From NCBI GenBank assembly GCA_905198155.1, contig CAJKBQ010000003.1, positions 1 through 64,000 on the forward strand: 64,000 nt of DNA, in the 5' to 3' direction. The notes beneath the pieces are model-generated. The model had not been told where the DNA came from and did not search any database. It saw only the letters and a program-made list of their open reading frames with translations. A program made the translations under genes and the position numbers. The DNA comes from an uncultured Eubacteriales bacterium (GTDB lineage: Bacteria; Bacillota; Clostridia; Oscillospirales; Acutalibacteraceae). Below are positions 26,381 to 35,449 of the stretch, piece after piece (within the stretch, counting starts at the first letter, position 1; each line of letters starts with the position of its first letter).

Positions 26381-27076
26381 GTTGTCTAAATCTCTAACTC
26401 TCTTCCATGCTTCAAAGTAGCGACGGCCGAATTCGCGCTGGGACTGTGCGGTGAAGTGGACGGCGTCGCCGCGGTCGGTCAGGCCTTCGGACGAAGCGAT
26501 GGCGATGCGGTCGTGCGTGTCGGCCAGGTGATGCAGCGCGCGGTTGACGTCCGCTGCATACGGCGCAGTGAAAAACCGCCCCAGCTCGCCGACGACAATG
26601 TCCAGCGAAACGCCCAGCCGGGACTGAAATTCCGTCATGATGTGCAGGAATCGCGATTCGTAGCTGTGCGCCAGCGTCGGGTCGCCGGATTCGGCTTCGC
26701 CCTGGTGCCACAGGATGCCCGTCAGATCGCCGACGTTCGCGGCCAGCCTGGCCATGTAGTACGCGTGGAGAAACAGCTGTCCGTCCACCGCCCATTCCGC
26801 CAGCGACGTGCCGCCGTCGGCGCACGGCACCAGGCCGATGTCCTCATGGTACTGCGCCGCATACGCTGCGGCGAACGATGCCGCCGGGCCGATGCCGCTG
26901 TTCGTGCCCATTTTGCCGGAAAATTTGATCGGCCGGTCGATGTTCAGCGGCTCCGTCATCGGCTGCCAGCGGCCGCAGCGCAGCACGAATGCGTGCGTGC
27001 TCGGCAGCGGCGCGACGTCTGCCGGGTCGCCCCGCCCGGCCATGTTGGATTGCCCCATCATTAGAAAGACTTTCAT
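26366..27076 (-). CDS. SASA-family carbohydrate O-acetylesterase
   Basis: The product has 236 residues from ATG 27076-27074 (AAAGGAG upstream); a longer in-frame start lacks a site. The domain is the SGNH-like sialate O-acetylesterase/acetylxylan esterase fold: catalytic Ser in LMMGQSNMAGRG near residue 10, GILWHQGEAES in the middle, and a C-terminal DAVHFT carrying the His. It probably removes acetyl groups from plant or host glycans. There is no signal peptide, so it should act in the cytosol on imported sugars. Its last codons (NRPVR and the stop) overlap the end of the IS remnant, so the original C-terminus may have been replaced. Confidence 0.85.
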   Translation of the reverse strand: MKVFLMMGQSNMAGRGDPADVAPLPSTHAFVLRCGRWQPMTEPLNIDRPIKFSGKMGTNSGIGPAASFAAAYAAQYHEDIGLVPCADGGTSLAEWAVDGQLFLHAYYMARLAANVGDLTGILWHQGEAESGDPTLAHSYESRFLHIMTEFQSRLGVSLDIVVGELGRFFTAPYAADVNRALHHLADTHDRIAIASSEGLTDRGDAVHFTAQSQREFGRRYFEAWKRVRDLDNRPVR

Positions 27077-27218
27077 GTTTTTTGCTCCTTTTGCGATTTG
27101 AATTGTCTCAGGAACATTATACCGCCGCGCATCGCCGTCTGTCAATTGCTTTTTTCGGAATTGCCGAAAATCAGATGAACAATCCGAAAAAATTTCGCAT
27201 CGACTTCCCGTTTACGCA

Positions 27219-27247
27219 TTGACAATCGCGCACGATTCGTTTATAAT
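27219..27247 (+). promoter_or_regulatory. Sigma-A promoter of alaS
   Basis: TTGACA (27219-27224) and TATAAT (27242-27247) are both consensus with a 17-base spacer. It lies at the head of the alaS T-box leader. Confidence 0.9.
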
Positions 27248-27253
27248 AGAAAC

Positions 27254-27505
27254 CGTAATAGCAGAATGCGATGATGGGGAAATTGCGCCCGAATCCGGGA
27301 CAGAGAGCAGACGCCGGGGCTGAAACGTCTGCGCGGAGCTGTTCGGACCGCGATGCCGCCCCGGAGCTCCTCCGTGCCGAGCGGGGGCGAAGTTTTCCGC
27401 GTTAAGGAATCAGAAGCGGCACGCCGGGGTTCGGCTTGCAATTTGGGTGGTACCACGGATTTTTTCGTCCCATGAATCGAGACGGAGAGGTCCATATTTT
27501 TTTGC
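27254..27505 (+). promoter_or_regulatory. alaS: T-box leader of alaS
   Basis: This untranslated leader between the promoter and alaS contains the T-box core GGGTGGTACCACGG at 27445-27458, an AGAGAGCAG element upstream as in stem I, and a run of T at 27497-27503. T-box leaders read uncharged tRNA and allow readthrough when the cognate amino acid is scarce, so uncharged tRNA-Ala should induce alaS. The specifier codon was not placed with certainty. Confidence 0.88.
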
Positions 27506-27559
27506 GCCGACTGCACCGCCGCGCTGCGAAATCTTACGATGAAAGGGGTTCTTCTGGAT

Positions 27560-30190
27560 ATGGAATGGACCGGTCTGAACGAACTGAGAGAGAAATATTT
27601 GTCGTTTTTTGAGTCGAAAGGACACCTGCGGCTCAAAAGCTTTTCGCTGATCCCGCAAAACGACAAAAGCCTGCTGCTGATTAACTCCGGGATGGCGCCG
27701 ATGAAAAAGTATTTCACCGGCGAAGTCACCCCGCCGTGCAAACGCGTCACGACGTGCCAGAAATGCATCCGTACGCCGGACATTGAGCGCGTGGGCATTA
27801 CGGCGCGCCACGGCACATACTTTGAGATGCTGGGCAACTTTTCGTTCGGCGACTACTTCAAGCGCGAAGCGATCCACTGGTCGTGGGAATTTTTCACCGA
27901 CGTGCTGAAAATGCCGAAAGAGAAGATTTACTGCTCCGTGTACGAAAACGACGACGAAGCGTACGATATTTGGACGAAGGAAGTCGGCGTTGCGCCCGAC
28001 CACATGAAGCGGCTGGGCAAGGAAGATAACTTCTGGGAGCACGGTTCCGGCCCGTGCGGCCCCTGCTCGGAGATTTACTTCGACCGCGGGGAACAATACG
28101 GATGCGGCAAGCCGACCTGCGGCGTGGGGTGCGACTGCGACCGGTACGTGGAGATTTGGAACAACGTGTTCTCCCAGTTTAACAACGACGGGCAGGGACA
28201 CTACACCGATTTGGCGCAGAAAAATATCGATACCGGCATGGGGCTGGAACGGCTGGCGTGCGTGATGCAGGGCGTGGACAATATGTTCCTGGTCGATACC
28301 GTGCAGAACATTGTGAAGCGTGTGAGCGAACTGACCGGCGTGGCGTACGGCGCGAGCGACAAAACCGATATTTCGCTGCGCGTGATTACCGACCACATCC
28401 GCTCCACCTGCTTTATGATCGCCGACGGCGTGATGCCGTCCAACGAAGGGCGCGGATATGTGCTGCGGCGGCTGCTGCGCCGCGCGGCGCGTCACGGCCG
28501 GCTGCTCGGGATGAAACAGACGTTCCTGGCCGACCTGGTGGACACCGTGATTCACGAAAATCAGCCGGCGTACCCCGAGCTGCTCGAAAAACGCGATTAT
28601 ATCAAAAAGCTGATCTCTGTGGAGGAAGAAAACTTCAACCGCACCATCGACCAGGGGTTGGCGGTGCTGAACGATATGGAATCGAAGACCGAAGGCGGCG
28701 TGCTGTCCGGCGACGATGCGTTCAAGCTGAACGACACCTACGGTTTCCCGCTGGATCTGACCCGCGAGATTCTGGCGGAGCGCGGGATGACGGTGGACGA
28801 GGATCGGTTCCGCGAATGCATGAAAGCGCAGAAGGATCGCGCCCGCGCGGCGCGCAAAAAGTCCGACACCGATGCGTGGGCGGACGAAGGCTCTGCGATG
28901 GATGAACTGCCCGCGACGAAATTCCTGGGCTACACCGCGCTGGAATGCCCGGCGAAGGTGTGCATGATTCTGGACAACGGCGAGCCGGTCAGCGTGGCGC
29001 GTGCGCGCGCCGAGGTGCAGATTGCGCTGGATCAGACGGTGTTTTACGGCGAAAGCGGCGGCCAGATCGGCGACACCGGCGTGCTGACGGCCGACGGGCT
29101 GCGGATTGCGGTCAAAAACACGACCAAGACGGCGACCGGCGTGTATGTGCACACGGCGGTGATCGAGGAAGGCGAGCTGAACCTCGACCAGACGGTGACG
29201 GCCGCGGTGGATGCAGACCGCCGCGCGGCGATTATGCGCAACCACACGGCGGCGCATCTGCTGCAAGCCGCGCTGCGCCGGGTGCTGGGCACGCATGTGG
29301 AACAGGCCGGTCAGCTGGTGACGGACGAGCGGCTGCGCTTCGACTTCACGCATTTCTCTGCGCTGACGGCGGACGAGCTGAAAGCGGTGGAACGCACGGT
29401 CAATGCCGAAATCTTCAAGGGCCTGCCGGTCACGATGACGGAGATGCCGATTGAAGAAGCAAAAAAACTCGGTGCAATGGCGCTGTTCGGCGAAAAATAC
29501 GGCGACGTGGTGCGCGTGGTGCGCGCAGGCGATCTGTCGGTCGAATTCTGCGGCGGCACGCACATGGACAACACGGCGAAGCTGGGACTGTTCAAGATTT
29601 GCAGTGAATCCTCTGTGGCGGCCGGTGTCCGCCGGATTGAAGCCGTGACCGGGACGGGCGTCAGCGCGATGCTCGACCATGCGCTGGCGCAGCTGGACGA
29701 AGCGGCAGCCGCGCTGAAAGCCGGAAATGCCGCCGAGCTGACGCACCGTGCGGCGCAGGTGATGGCGGAGCTGAAAGCCAAAGAAAAAGAGAACGAATCG
29801 CTGAAACAGAAGCTGGCGGCGTCGCATATGGACGAGCTGATGGCCGGGGCAAAGCAGGTTGGTGCGGTACGCGTACTGACGGCGCAGCTGGACGGCGCAG
29901 GCGCGGACGAAGTGCGGTCAATGTGCGACCAGGTGCGCGACCGGGCGGACGATATTGTCGCGGTGATCGTCGGGACAGCCGGCGGCAAAGCGGTGATTGC
30001 GTCGTCGGTGGGCAAACGCGCCCAGGCAGCCGGTGCGCATGCAGGCAATATCGTGCGCGAAACGGCGAAGCTGGCGGGCGGCAACGGCGGCGGACGGCCG
30101 GACAGCGCGACGGCCGGCGCCAAGGATCTGAGCCGGATCCCGGCGGCGCTCACGCAGGTGGAATCCATTGTGGCGGCGATGCTGAAATAA
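27560..30190 (+). CDS. alaS: Alanyl-tRNA synthetase
   Basis: The product is about 876 residues from ATG 27560, with AAAGGGG upstream; an earlier in-frame ATG at 27539 has no site. It charges tRNA-Ala in the cytosol. The class II catalytic domain starts MEWTGLNELREKY and includes KYFTGEVTPPCKRVTTCQKC and HGTYFEMLGNFSFGDYFK. The editing domain has HTAAHLLQAALRR and CGGTHMDNT, whose His and Cys residues bind zinc. A C-terminal coiled and DHHA1 part ends the protein (SVGKRAQAAGAHAGNIVRE). Length matches the family. It is controlled by a T-box and followed closely by hinT. Confidence 0.97.
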   Translation: MEWTGLNELREKYLSFFESKGHLRLKSFSLIPQNDKSLLLINSGMAPMKKYFTGEVTPPCKRVTTCQKCIRTPDIERVGITARHGTYFEMLGNFSFGDYFKREAIHWSWEFFTDVLKMPKEKIYCSVYENDDEAYDIWTKEVGVAPDHMKRLGKEDNFWEHGSGPCGPCSEIYFDRGEQYGCGKPTCGVGCDCDRYVEIWNNVFSQFNNDGQGHYTDLAQKNIDTGMGLERLACVMQGVDNMFLVDTVQNIVKRVSELTGVAYGASDKTDISLRVITDHIRSTCFMIADGVMPSNEGRGYVLRRLLRRAARHGRLLGMKQTFLADLVDTVIHENQPAYPELLEKRDYIKKLISVEEENFNRTIDQGLAVLNDMESKTEGGVLSGDDAFKLNDTYGFPLDLTREILAERGMTVDEDRFRECMKAQKDRARAARKKSDTDAWADEGSAMDELPATKFLGYTALECPAKVCMILDNGEPVSVARARAEVQIALDQTVFYGESGGQIGDTGVLTADGLRIAVKNTTKTATGVYVHTAVIEEGELNLDQTVTAAVDADRRAAIMRNHTAAHLLQAALRRVLGTHVEQAGQLVTDERLRFDFTHFSALTADELKAVERTVNAEIFKGLPVTMTEMPIEEAKKLGAMALFGEKYGDVVRVVRAGDLSVEFCGGTHMDNTAKLGLFKICSESSVAAGVRRIEAVTGTGVSAMLDHALAQLDEAAAALKAGNAAELTHRAAQVMAELKAKEKENESLKQKLAASHMDELMAGAKQVGAVRVLTAQLDGAGADEVRSMCDQVRDRADDIVAVIVGTAGGKAVIASSVGKRAQAAGAHAGNIVRETAKLAGGNGGGRPDSATAGAKDLSRIPAALTQVESIVAAMLK

Positions 30191-30242
30191 TTCCTGAAAA
30201 CGTTTGGATATGAACGACTCATTGGAAAGGAGGACGGCAAAC

Positions 30243-30581
30243 ATGGATTGCATTTTCTGTAAAATTGCGGCAGGAGAGATCCCATCCCGCAAAGCGTACG
30301 AGGACGATCAGGTGGTTGCGTTCTACGATTTGGACCCGCAGGCGCCGGTTCATGTGCTGATTATCCCGAAAGCGCACATTCAGTCGGTTGCGGCGATCAC
30401 GCCGGAAAACAGCGCCGTGGTGGCGCATATCTTTGAAGTGGCGGCGAAGCTGGCGGCGGAGCTGGGGCTGCGCGACGGATTCCGCGTGGTGTCCAACACC
30501 GGCGCGGCGGCGGGGCAAAGCGTTCCGCACCTGCATTTTCACCTGCTGGGCGGCCGGGACTTCACATGGCCGCCGGGCTGA
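30243..30581 (+). CDS. hinT: HIT-family nucleotide hydrolase
   Basis: The product has 112 residues from ATG 30243 (AAAGGAGG upstream). CIFCKIAAGEIPSRKAYEDD at the N-terminus is characteristic of HinT, and the histidine triad VPHLHFHLLGGR lies near the C-terminus. HinT hydrolyses nucleoside phosphoramidates and aminoacyl-adenylates, which makes its place right after alaS sensible. Length is typical. Confidence 0.95.
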   Translation: MDCIFCKIAAGEIPSRKAYEDDQVVAFYDLDPQAPVHVLIIPKAHIQSVAAITPENSAVVAHIFEVAAKLAAELGLRDGFRVVSNTGAAAGQSVPHLHFHLLGGRDFTWPPG

Positions 30582-30633
30582 CGCGTCCGGATGAATTCAT
30601 CGACTTATTTTTGGAAAGGATCATACGAAGATC

Positions 30634-31173
30634 ATGCAGAAATTTCATGAAATGACCATCGCAGGCTGCACGCGCAAGCTGCCGCTGTGCGAAGTGAACG
30701 AACACTTGGATATCGCGGCGTTCGTGATGTTCGGCGACGTCGAGATTACGGAGAAGGCGGCGGCGGCACTGCTGGAAAAGTGCCCGGCGCACGACTGCGT
30801 TGTGACGGCGGAGGCCAAAGGAATTCCGCTGGGGTACGAGATGGCGCGCCAGGGCTGCCGTCACTACTTTGTGGCGCGCAAAGGCACGAAGCTGTATATG
30901 ACCAACCCGCTGGGGGTGGAGGTGCAGTCGATCACGACCGACCATTTGCAGCACCTGTATCTGTCGGAAGAAGAAGTGGCGCAGATTCGCGGCAAGCGCG
31001 TGTTAATTGCGGACGACGTGATCAGCACCGGCGAATCGCTGACTGCGGTGGAAAAGCTGGTGGAAGCGGCGGGCGGCAACATCGTCGGCCGTGCGGCGGT
31101 GCTGGCGGAAGGCGACGCGGCCGACCGGGACGACATCATCTTCCTGGAAAAGCTGCCGCTGTTCTTTAAGTAA
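30634..31173 (+). CDS. Phosphoribosyltransferase-family protein (adenine PRT-like)
   Basis: The product is 179 residues. The PRPP-binding motif is VLIADDVISTGES (about 127-139), and EAKGIPLGYEMAR supplies the upstream substrate-loop region as in adenine phosphoribosyltransferases. Such enzymes make AMP from adenine and PRPP, but in Clostridia this subfamily is often annotated only as a phosphoribosyltransferase, so substrate is uncertain. It is cotranscribed with hinT and comEC by spacing. Confidence 0.85.
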   Translation: MQKFHEMTIAGCTRKLPLCEVNEHLDIAAFVMFGDVEITEKAAAALLEKCPAHDCVVTAEAKGIPLGYEMARQGCRHYFVARKGTKLYMTNPLGVEVQSITTDHLQHLYLSEEEVAQIRGKRVLIADDVISTGESLTAVEKLVEAAGGNIVGRAAVLAEGDAADRDDIIFLEKLPLFFK

Positions 31174-31208
31174 GCGGCAAAATCGCGAAAACCGAAGGGG
31201 GATTGGAC

Positions 31209-33380
31209 ATGAAGCGGCCATTGGCAGTCATCGGATTTTCCGGAATGATTGCGCAGTGCCTCGCGATGTGGCTCCATCCCTCTTTTTCATTGATTGCCGG
31301 GGCGGCGCTGCTGGGCGTCGGCATGATTTTGCTGCTGCAGCGGTCGGTACCGGCACTGCGCACGGCGGCTTTGGCAGCCGGTGTGGTGATGCTGCTGACC
31401 GGCGGAATGCAGTGGGTGAAAGTGGAACCGGTGCGTGCGCTGGACGGCATGACCGCGGAAGTGATTGGGACGGTCGCGGATCAGAACGCATCGGACGGCG
31501 TATATCTGACGGTGCGGGATGCGCGGATTGTATCGGCAGACGGCCGGACGCTTGCCGAACGGCAGAAGCTGCGGATTTACCTGTCTGCGCCGATTGACGC
31601 CGCGCCGTACGATCAGGTGACGCTGCGGCACGTGCGGCTGACGGCACCGCGGGACGGGTTCGGGCTGACGGCGCGCGGGCACTATGAGTCAATGGGGATT
31701 TATGTGACCGGCGCGGCAACGGCGTACGACGCGTCGGTATCGACGCCGGAACAGCGGCCGTGGACGGCGTTTATCTCCGACGCCCGGGCGGCGATGCAGC
31801 GCGCCGTCCGGACAATGCTGCCGGAGGCGGAGGCCGGGATCATCGACGCGATGGTGCTCGGCGACCGGCAGTCGCTGTCGGTTGAAACGCAGACGGCGTT
31901 TCGGCGGTGCGGACTGAGCGCGCTGCTGGTGGTGTCCGGGCTGCATTTGTCGTACCTGATCGGCGGGCTGATGCAGCTGCTGACCGGCGTGCTGCGGGTA
32001 CGCCGGGTGGCGGCGGCGCTGTGCATTCCGGCGACGGTTTTGGTGATGGCGCTCACGGGCTTCAATGGTTCCGGTATTCGCGCCGGAACCACGATGCTGA
32101 TTTATCTGGTCGGGATCGTGCTGATTCGCGTGCCGGATCCGATCAATTCGCTCGGCGCGGCGGCGATGGTGTTGCTGGCGGCGCAGCCGATGTGCGCCGG
32201 GAACATCGGGGTGCAGCTGTCGTTCCTTTCGACGGCCGGAATTTTGTATTGGTCGCCGAAGTGGACGGCGTGGATCGTGTCGTGGCTGCCGGCATGGGCG
32301 CAGCACGGCCGGGCGCACGCGGTGATTGCGGCGTGCGCCGTATCGGCGGCGGCCACGGCAGCCACGGCGCCGCTGACGGCGATGGCTTTCGGCGAGTGGT
32401 CGGTGATCGGGGTGGGGATGAATTTGCTGGTGGCCATCCCGGCGCAGATTTTGCTGATCGGCGGGGCGTGCGCGGCCGGATTCGGCGCACTGGGTTGGAC
32501 GGCATTGGCTCGCCCGGCAGCATGGTGCGCCGGACAGATGGCCCGGCTGCTGCGGTTCGGAACATCGGTGGGCAGCCGCTGCCCGATGCTGACGGATCCC
32601 GACGGGCTGCTGACGGCGTGGGCGGCGCTGGTGCTGGCGGTTGCCGGGGTGCTGCTGATATGCGGCGCGTCCCGCAAGGCCCGGCGGATTGCGGCTATTT
32701 GCTGCGCCGTACTGCTGGCGATCCCGGTGTGGTCCGGCGTTCGGCCGCGCGAAGAATTGACGGCCGTCCGATGCGGCGACGGGTTGGCGGTGTGCGTTGC
32801 GACGGGCGGCCGGAGAATCCTGCTGCTGGACGGGACGTCCGCCTCGCTGGAACGCAATGTGTGCCGCGCGTTTTCCGGCGTTTCGATCGACGAGGTGCTG
32901 ATTTTGTCGGCGGACGCGGAAGTTCCGGCGCGCACCGCTGCGGCGCTGGCACGCGCACACGGCGTGCGGCGGATTTACTATGCCGGGGCGGACTGCCCGG
33001 ATGCCCTGCGCCGCGTGGACGATGCGTGCGCCGTTCGTCCGATCGTGGAATGGGCACGTCCGGCAGAAATGCGCCGGATTTTTCCGGGAAGCGACGGCGG
33101 ATGGGTTCGGATTGGGCCGGTGCTGGTGGCGTACGGGACGGCAGACGCGGCCGATTTGCCGGTTTCGATGGTTGCGCCCGCCGTGTGGGTGACTTCGGAG
33201 GCGCCGGACGGCGCGGAGACGATTCGGGCGCAGGCAACAATCCTGTCGTGCGCCGGGTGGACGGAATTGCAGCGGCTGAGCCGGTTGGTTCCCGCGTGCG
33301 GAACGGTGTTCACTACGGCGCAGAACGGCACGGTTCGCGTGCCGCTGGACGAGAAAGGAGTACGCGTATGGCGCAGTTGA
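31209..33380 (+). CDS. comEC: ComEC/Rec2-family DNA channel protein
   Basis: The product has 723 residues from ATG 31209 (AGGGGG upstream). An N-terminal pair of helices and an OB-like DUF4131 region (about 30-185) are followed by the polytopic competence domain (about 190-490), with GLSALLVVSGLHLSYLIGGL, FNGSGIRAGTTMLIYL and QLSFLSTAGILYW. This is the inner-membrane channel for single-stranded DNA uptake. The C-terminal metallo-beta-lactamase-like part (about 510-723) lacks the HxHxDH metal motif: the corresponding segment reads LILSADAEVPAR. The gene overlaps holA by 13 bases, an arrangement common in Firmicutes. Confidence 0.92.
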   Translation: MKRPLAVIGFSGMIAQCLAMWLHPSFSLIAGAALLGVGMILLLQRSVPALRTAALAAGVVMLLTGGMQWVKVEPVRALDGMTAEVIGTVADQNASDGVYLTVRDARIVSADGRTLAERQKLRIYLSAPIDAAPYDQVTLRHVRLTAPRDGFGLTARGHYESMGIYVTGAATAYDASVSTPEQRPWTAFISDARAAMQRAVRTMLPEAEAGIIDAMVLGDRQSLSVETQTAFRRCGLSALLVVSGLHLSYLIGGLMQLLTGVLRVRRVAAALCIPATVLVMALTGFNGSGIRAGTTMLIYLVGIVLIRVPDPINSLGAAAMVLLAAQPMCAGNIGVQLSFLSTAGILYWSPKWTAWIVSWLPAWAQHGRAHAVIAACAVSAAATAATAPLTAMAFGEWSVIGVGMNLLVAIPAQILLIGGACAAGFGALGWTALARPAAWCAGQMARLLRFGTSVGSRCPMLTDPDGLLTAWAALVLAVAGVLLICGASRKARRIAAICCAVLLAIPVWSGVRPREELTAVRCGDGLAVCVATGGRRILLLDGTSASLERNVCRAFSGVSIDEVLILSADAEVPARTAAALARAHGVRRIYYAGADCPDALRRVDDACAVRPIVEWARPAEMRRIFPGSDGGWVRIGPVLVAYGTADAADLPVSMVAPAVWVTSEAPDGAETIRAQATILSCAGWTELQRLSRLVPACGTVFTTAQNGTVRVPLDEKGVRVWRS

Positions 33381-34417
33381 CGGAAGAGGTGTTTCGCAAG
33401 CATCTGAAATCGGGGACGTTTTCGCGCGTATATGTGATATACGGCGCGGAATCGGCGCTGGTGGCGCGGTATGCTTCGCAGCTGGAACAGAAAGCGGCCC
33501 CGACGCAGTTTCCGGATTTTAATCTGCATCACCTGAGCGGCGATGTGGGCGCGGATGCAATTGCAGAGGCAGTGGAAGCGCTGCCGATGATGGACACGCG
33601 CAGCTGCGTGGTGGTGTACAATTACGACCCGGACGCGGCCAATGCGGCCGAAACCAAAAAAATGGCGCAGCTGCTGGGCGAATTGCCCGACTACTGCACG
33701 CTGATTTTCCGGATGGCGTCGGTGACGATGAATCCGAAAAAACCGGCCAAGTGGAAAGCGTTTCTGAAAGCCGCCGGGGCGGCGGGCGACGTGCTGGAAC
33801 TGCCGCAGCGGAGCGAATCGGAATTGGTGCGCTATATGACGGCGTACGCGCAGAAAAACGGCTGCGCGATGGATGCGGCTGCTGCACGGCTGCTGATTGC
33901 GCAGTGCGGCCGCGATTGGGCGCTGCTGCAAAACGAGCTGGATAAGCTGTGCGCGTGGACGGACGGCGGGCCGATCGACCGTGCGGCGATCGAGGCGGTA
34001 GCGTGCGTGATGCCGGAAACGGCGGCGTATAAAATGGCCGCCGCGCTGGTGAGCGGCGCATTCGACGACGCGTACCGCCAGCTGGACACGCTGCTGTTCC
34101 AGCGCGAAGAGCCGGTGATGCTGCTGGGCGCGATTGCGTCGGCGTATGTGGATTTGTACCGCGCGCGGGCGGCTGCGGACAGCGGCGAAAGCGCGATGGC
34201 GCTGGGGCCGGTGTTCGATTACGGACGGATGGAATTCAAGCTGCGCAACGCGGCGCGCGATTGCCAGCGGTACACGCTGGCACAGCTGCGCCGGTGCCTG
34301 GATGCACTGGCGGACGCCGATGCAGCGCTCAAAGGCAGCCGCACGCCGTCGCGCGTGGTGCTGGAAAAAATGATGGCGGAATTGATGCAGATTTACGGCG
34401 ACCGGTCGGGGAGGTGA
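33368..34417 (+). CDS. holA: DNA polymerase III delta subunit
   Basis: The product has 349 residues from ATG 33368 (AAAGGAG upstream), overlapping comEC. It is the clamp-loader subunit that opens the beta clamp. The N-terminal AAA-like domain has FSRVYVIYGAESALVARYA in place of a P-loop, as is normal for delta. ALPMMDTRSCVVVYNY and the middle domain LQNELDKLCAW also match, and the C-terminal helical domain carries LLGAIASAYVDLYRAR. Length and position after comEC support the call. Confidence 0.93.
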   Translation: MAQLTEEVFRKHLKSGTFSRVYVIYGAESALVARYASQLEQKAAPTQFPDFNLHHLSGDVGADAIAEAVEALPMMDTRSCVVVYNYDPDAANAAETKKMAQLLGELPDYCTLIFRMASVTMNPKKPAKWKAFLKAAGAAGDVLELPQRSESELVRYMTAYAQKNGCAMDAAAARLLIAQCGRDWALLQNELDKLCAWTDGGPIDRAAIEAVACVMPETAAYKMAAALVSGAFDDAYRQLDTLLFQREEPVMLLGAIASAYVDLYRARAAADSGESAMALGPVFDYGRMEFKLRNAARDCQRYTLAQLRRCLDALADADAALKGSRTPSRVVLEKMMAELMQIYGDRSGR

Positions 34418-34421
34418 GCGA

Positions 34422-35042
34422 ATGGCGGAGAAGATTCCGGTGCGCGAGGTGATCCTCGTGGAGGGAAAATACGACAAGATTCGGCTGGAATCGCTGGTGG
34501 ACGGGTATATCCTGCAAACGGACGGGTTCCGCATATTCGCGGATCCGGACAAGCAGCGGCTGATCCGCCAATTGGCGGCGGTGCGCGGCATACTGGTGCT
34601 GACGGACAGCGACGGCGCCGGGTTTGTGATCCGCAATTTTCTGAACGGTCTGGTGCCGCCGGAACAGATTCGGCACGCATATATCCCGGATGTGCTGGGC
34701 AAAGAAAGGCGCAAGACCCGACCGTCCCGCGAGGGCAAGCTCGGCGTGGAGGGCATGGAGACGGAAGTACTGCGGACGGCGCTGCGCCGCGCCGGTGTGG
34801 GTACGGATGCGCCGGTGCACCGCGATCCGGTGACGAAAGCGGATTTGTATGCGGACGGACTGTCCGGCGGGCCGGGGAGTGCCGCGCTGCGGCAGCGGAT
34901 GCTGCGGATGCTGCAATTGCCGGAAAATATGACAACAAACGGGATGCTGCACGCGATCAACAGTTTTTTGAGCCGGGACGAATACCGCGCCGCGGTGGAT
35001 CGGCTGCGGGCAGAACCGGTGGAAGAAGGAGCGCATTCATGA
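34422..35042 (+). CDS. rnmV: Toprim-domain ribonuclease M5-like protein
   Basis: The product is 206 residues. The N-terminal Toprim domain has EVILVEGKYDKIRL (catalytic Glu) and GILVLTDSDGAG (DxD), followed by a C-terminal helical domain of the DUF4093 type (GKERRKTRPSREGKLGVEG). RNase M5 matures 5S rRNA at the ribosome. Family members are about 180-200 residues. It is preceded by GGGGAGG and its stop overlaps the next start (ATGA). A Toprim primase-related function is the alternative. Confidence 0.75.
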   Translation: MAEKIPVREVILVEGKYDKIRLESLVDGYILQTDGFRIFADPDKQRLIRQLAAVRGILVLTDSDGAGFVIRNFLNGLVPPEQIRHAYIPDVLGKERRKTRPSREGKLGVEGMETEVLRTALRRAGVGTDAPVHRDPVTKADLYADGLSGGPGSAALRQRMLRMLQLPENMTTNGMLHAINSFLSRDEYRAAVDRLRAEPVEEGAHS

Positions 35043-35449
35043 AAGTACGGATTTCACGCGGACAGATTTTGCTGTATGCGCCGGCGGCGATGCAGGCGGA
35101 AGCGGATGGGATTACGGAAACGCTGCGCCGGGACGGATTCCCGGTCGTGCAGTGCGGCGAAGCGGACATTGGAAGGACGATTGCGGATTGCTGCGCAGGG
35201 CGGCTGGGCGGCGCGGGCGATGCGGAACCGATTCCGGAACCGGTGGCCGTGCTGGCCGGGCTGGACACGCGGCAGATGAATCGCGCACTGGCGCTGCTGC
35301 GCCCGCTGCCGATGCTGAAAGCGGTGCGGACGGACACCAACCAGGACTGGACATGGGCGCAGCTGTACCGGGCATTGTGCGACGAGCGGGCGCAGTTCCG
35401 CGCGGCGCAGGCAAAGGAGGGTTTGGACGATGGCATGGCGGAAAAATGA
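35039..35449 (+). CDS. DUF3783-family protein
   Basis: The product is 136 residues. The second half has the DUF3783 pattern: AVLAGLDTRQMNRALALLR, then LKAVRTDTNQDWTWAQLY and ALCDERAQF. No membrane segment. The function is unknown. It overlaps the stop of the RNase M5-like gene (ATGA) and the start of rlmD by 20 bases, so the three are translationally coupled. Confidence 0.8.
   Translation: MKVRISRGQILLYAPAAMQAEADGITETLRRDGFPVVQCGEADIGRTIADCCAGRLGGAGDAEPIPEPVAVLAGLDTRQMNRALALLRPLPMLKAVRTDTNQDWTWAQLYRALCDERAQFRAAQAKEGLDDGMAEK

Noticed and set aside
26366..27145. Longer start for the esterase at 27145
   Set aside because: The extension has no ribosome binding site and precedes the conserved MKVFLMMGQSNM, which has AAAGGAG at the right distance.
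27410..29827. Long open frame antisense to alaS (805 codons)
   Set aside because: It mirrors a highly GC-rich gene on the other strand, is Arg/His-rich with no domain and has no ribosome binding site. It is a shadow of codon bias.
31689..32960. Open frame antisense to comEC
   Set aside because: It is Arg/Gln/His-rich and a mirror of GC-rich comEC codons.
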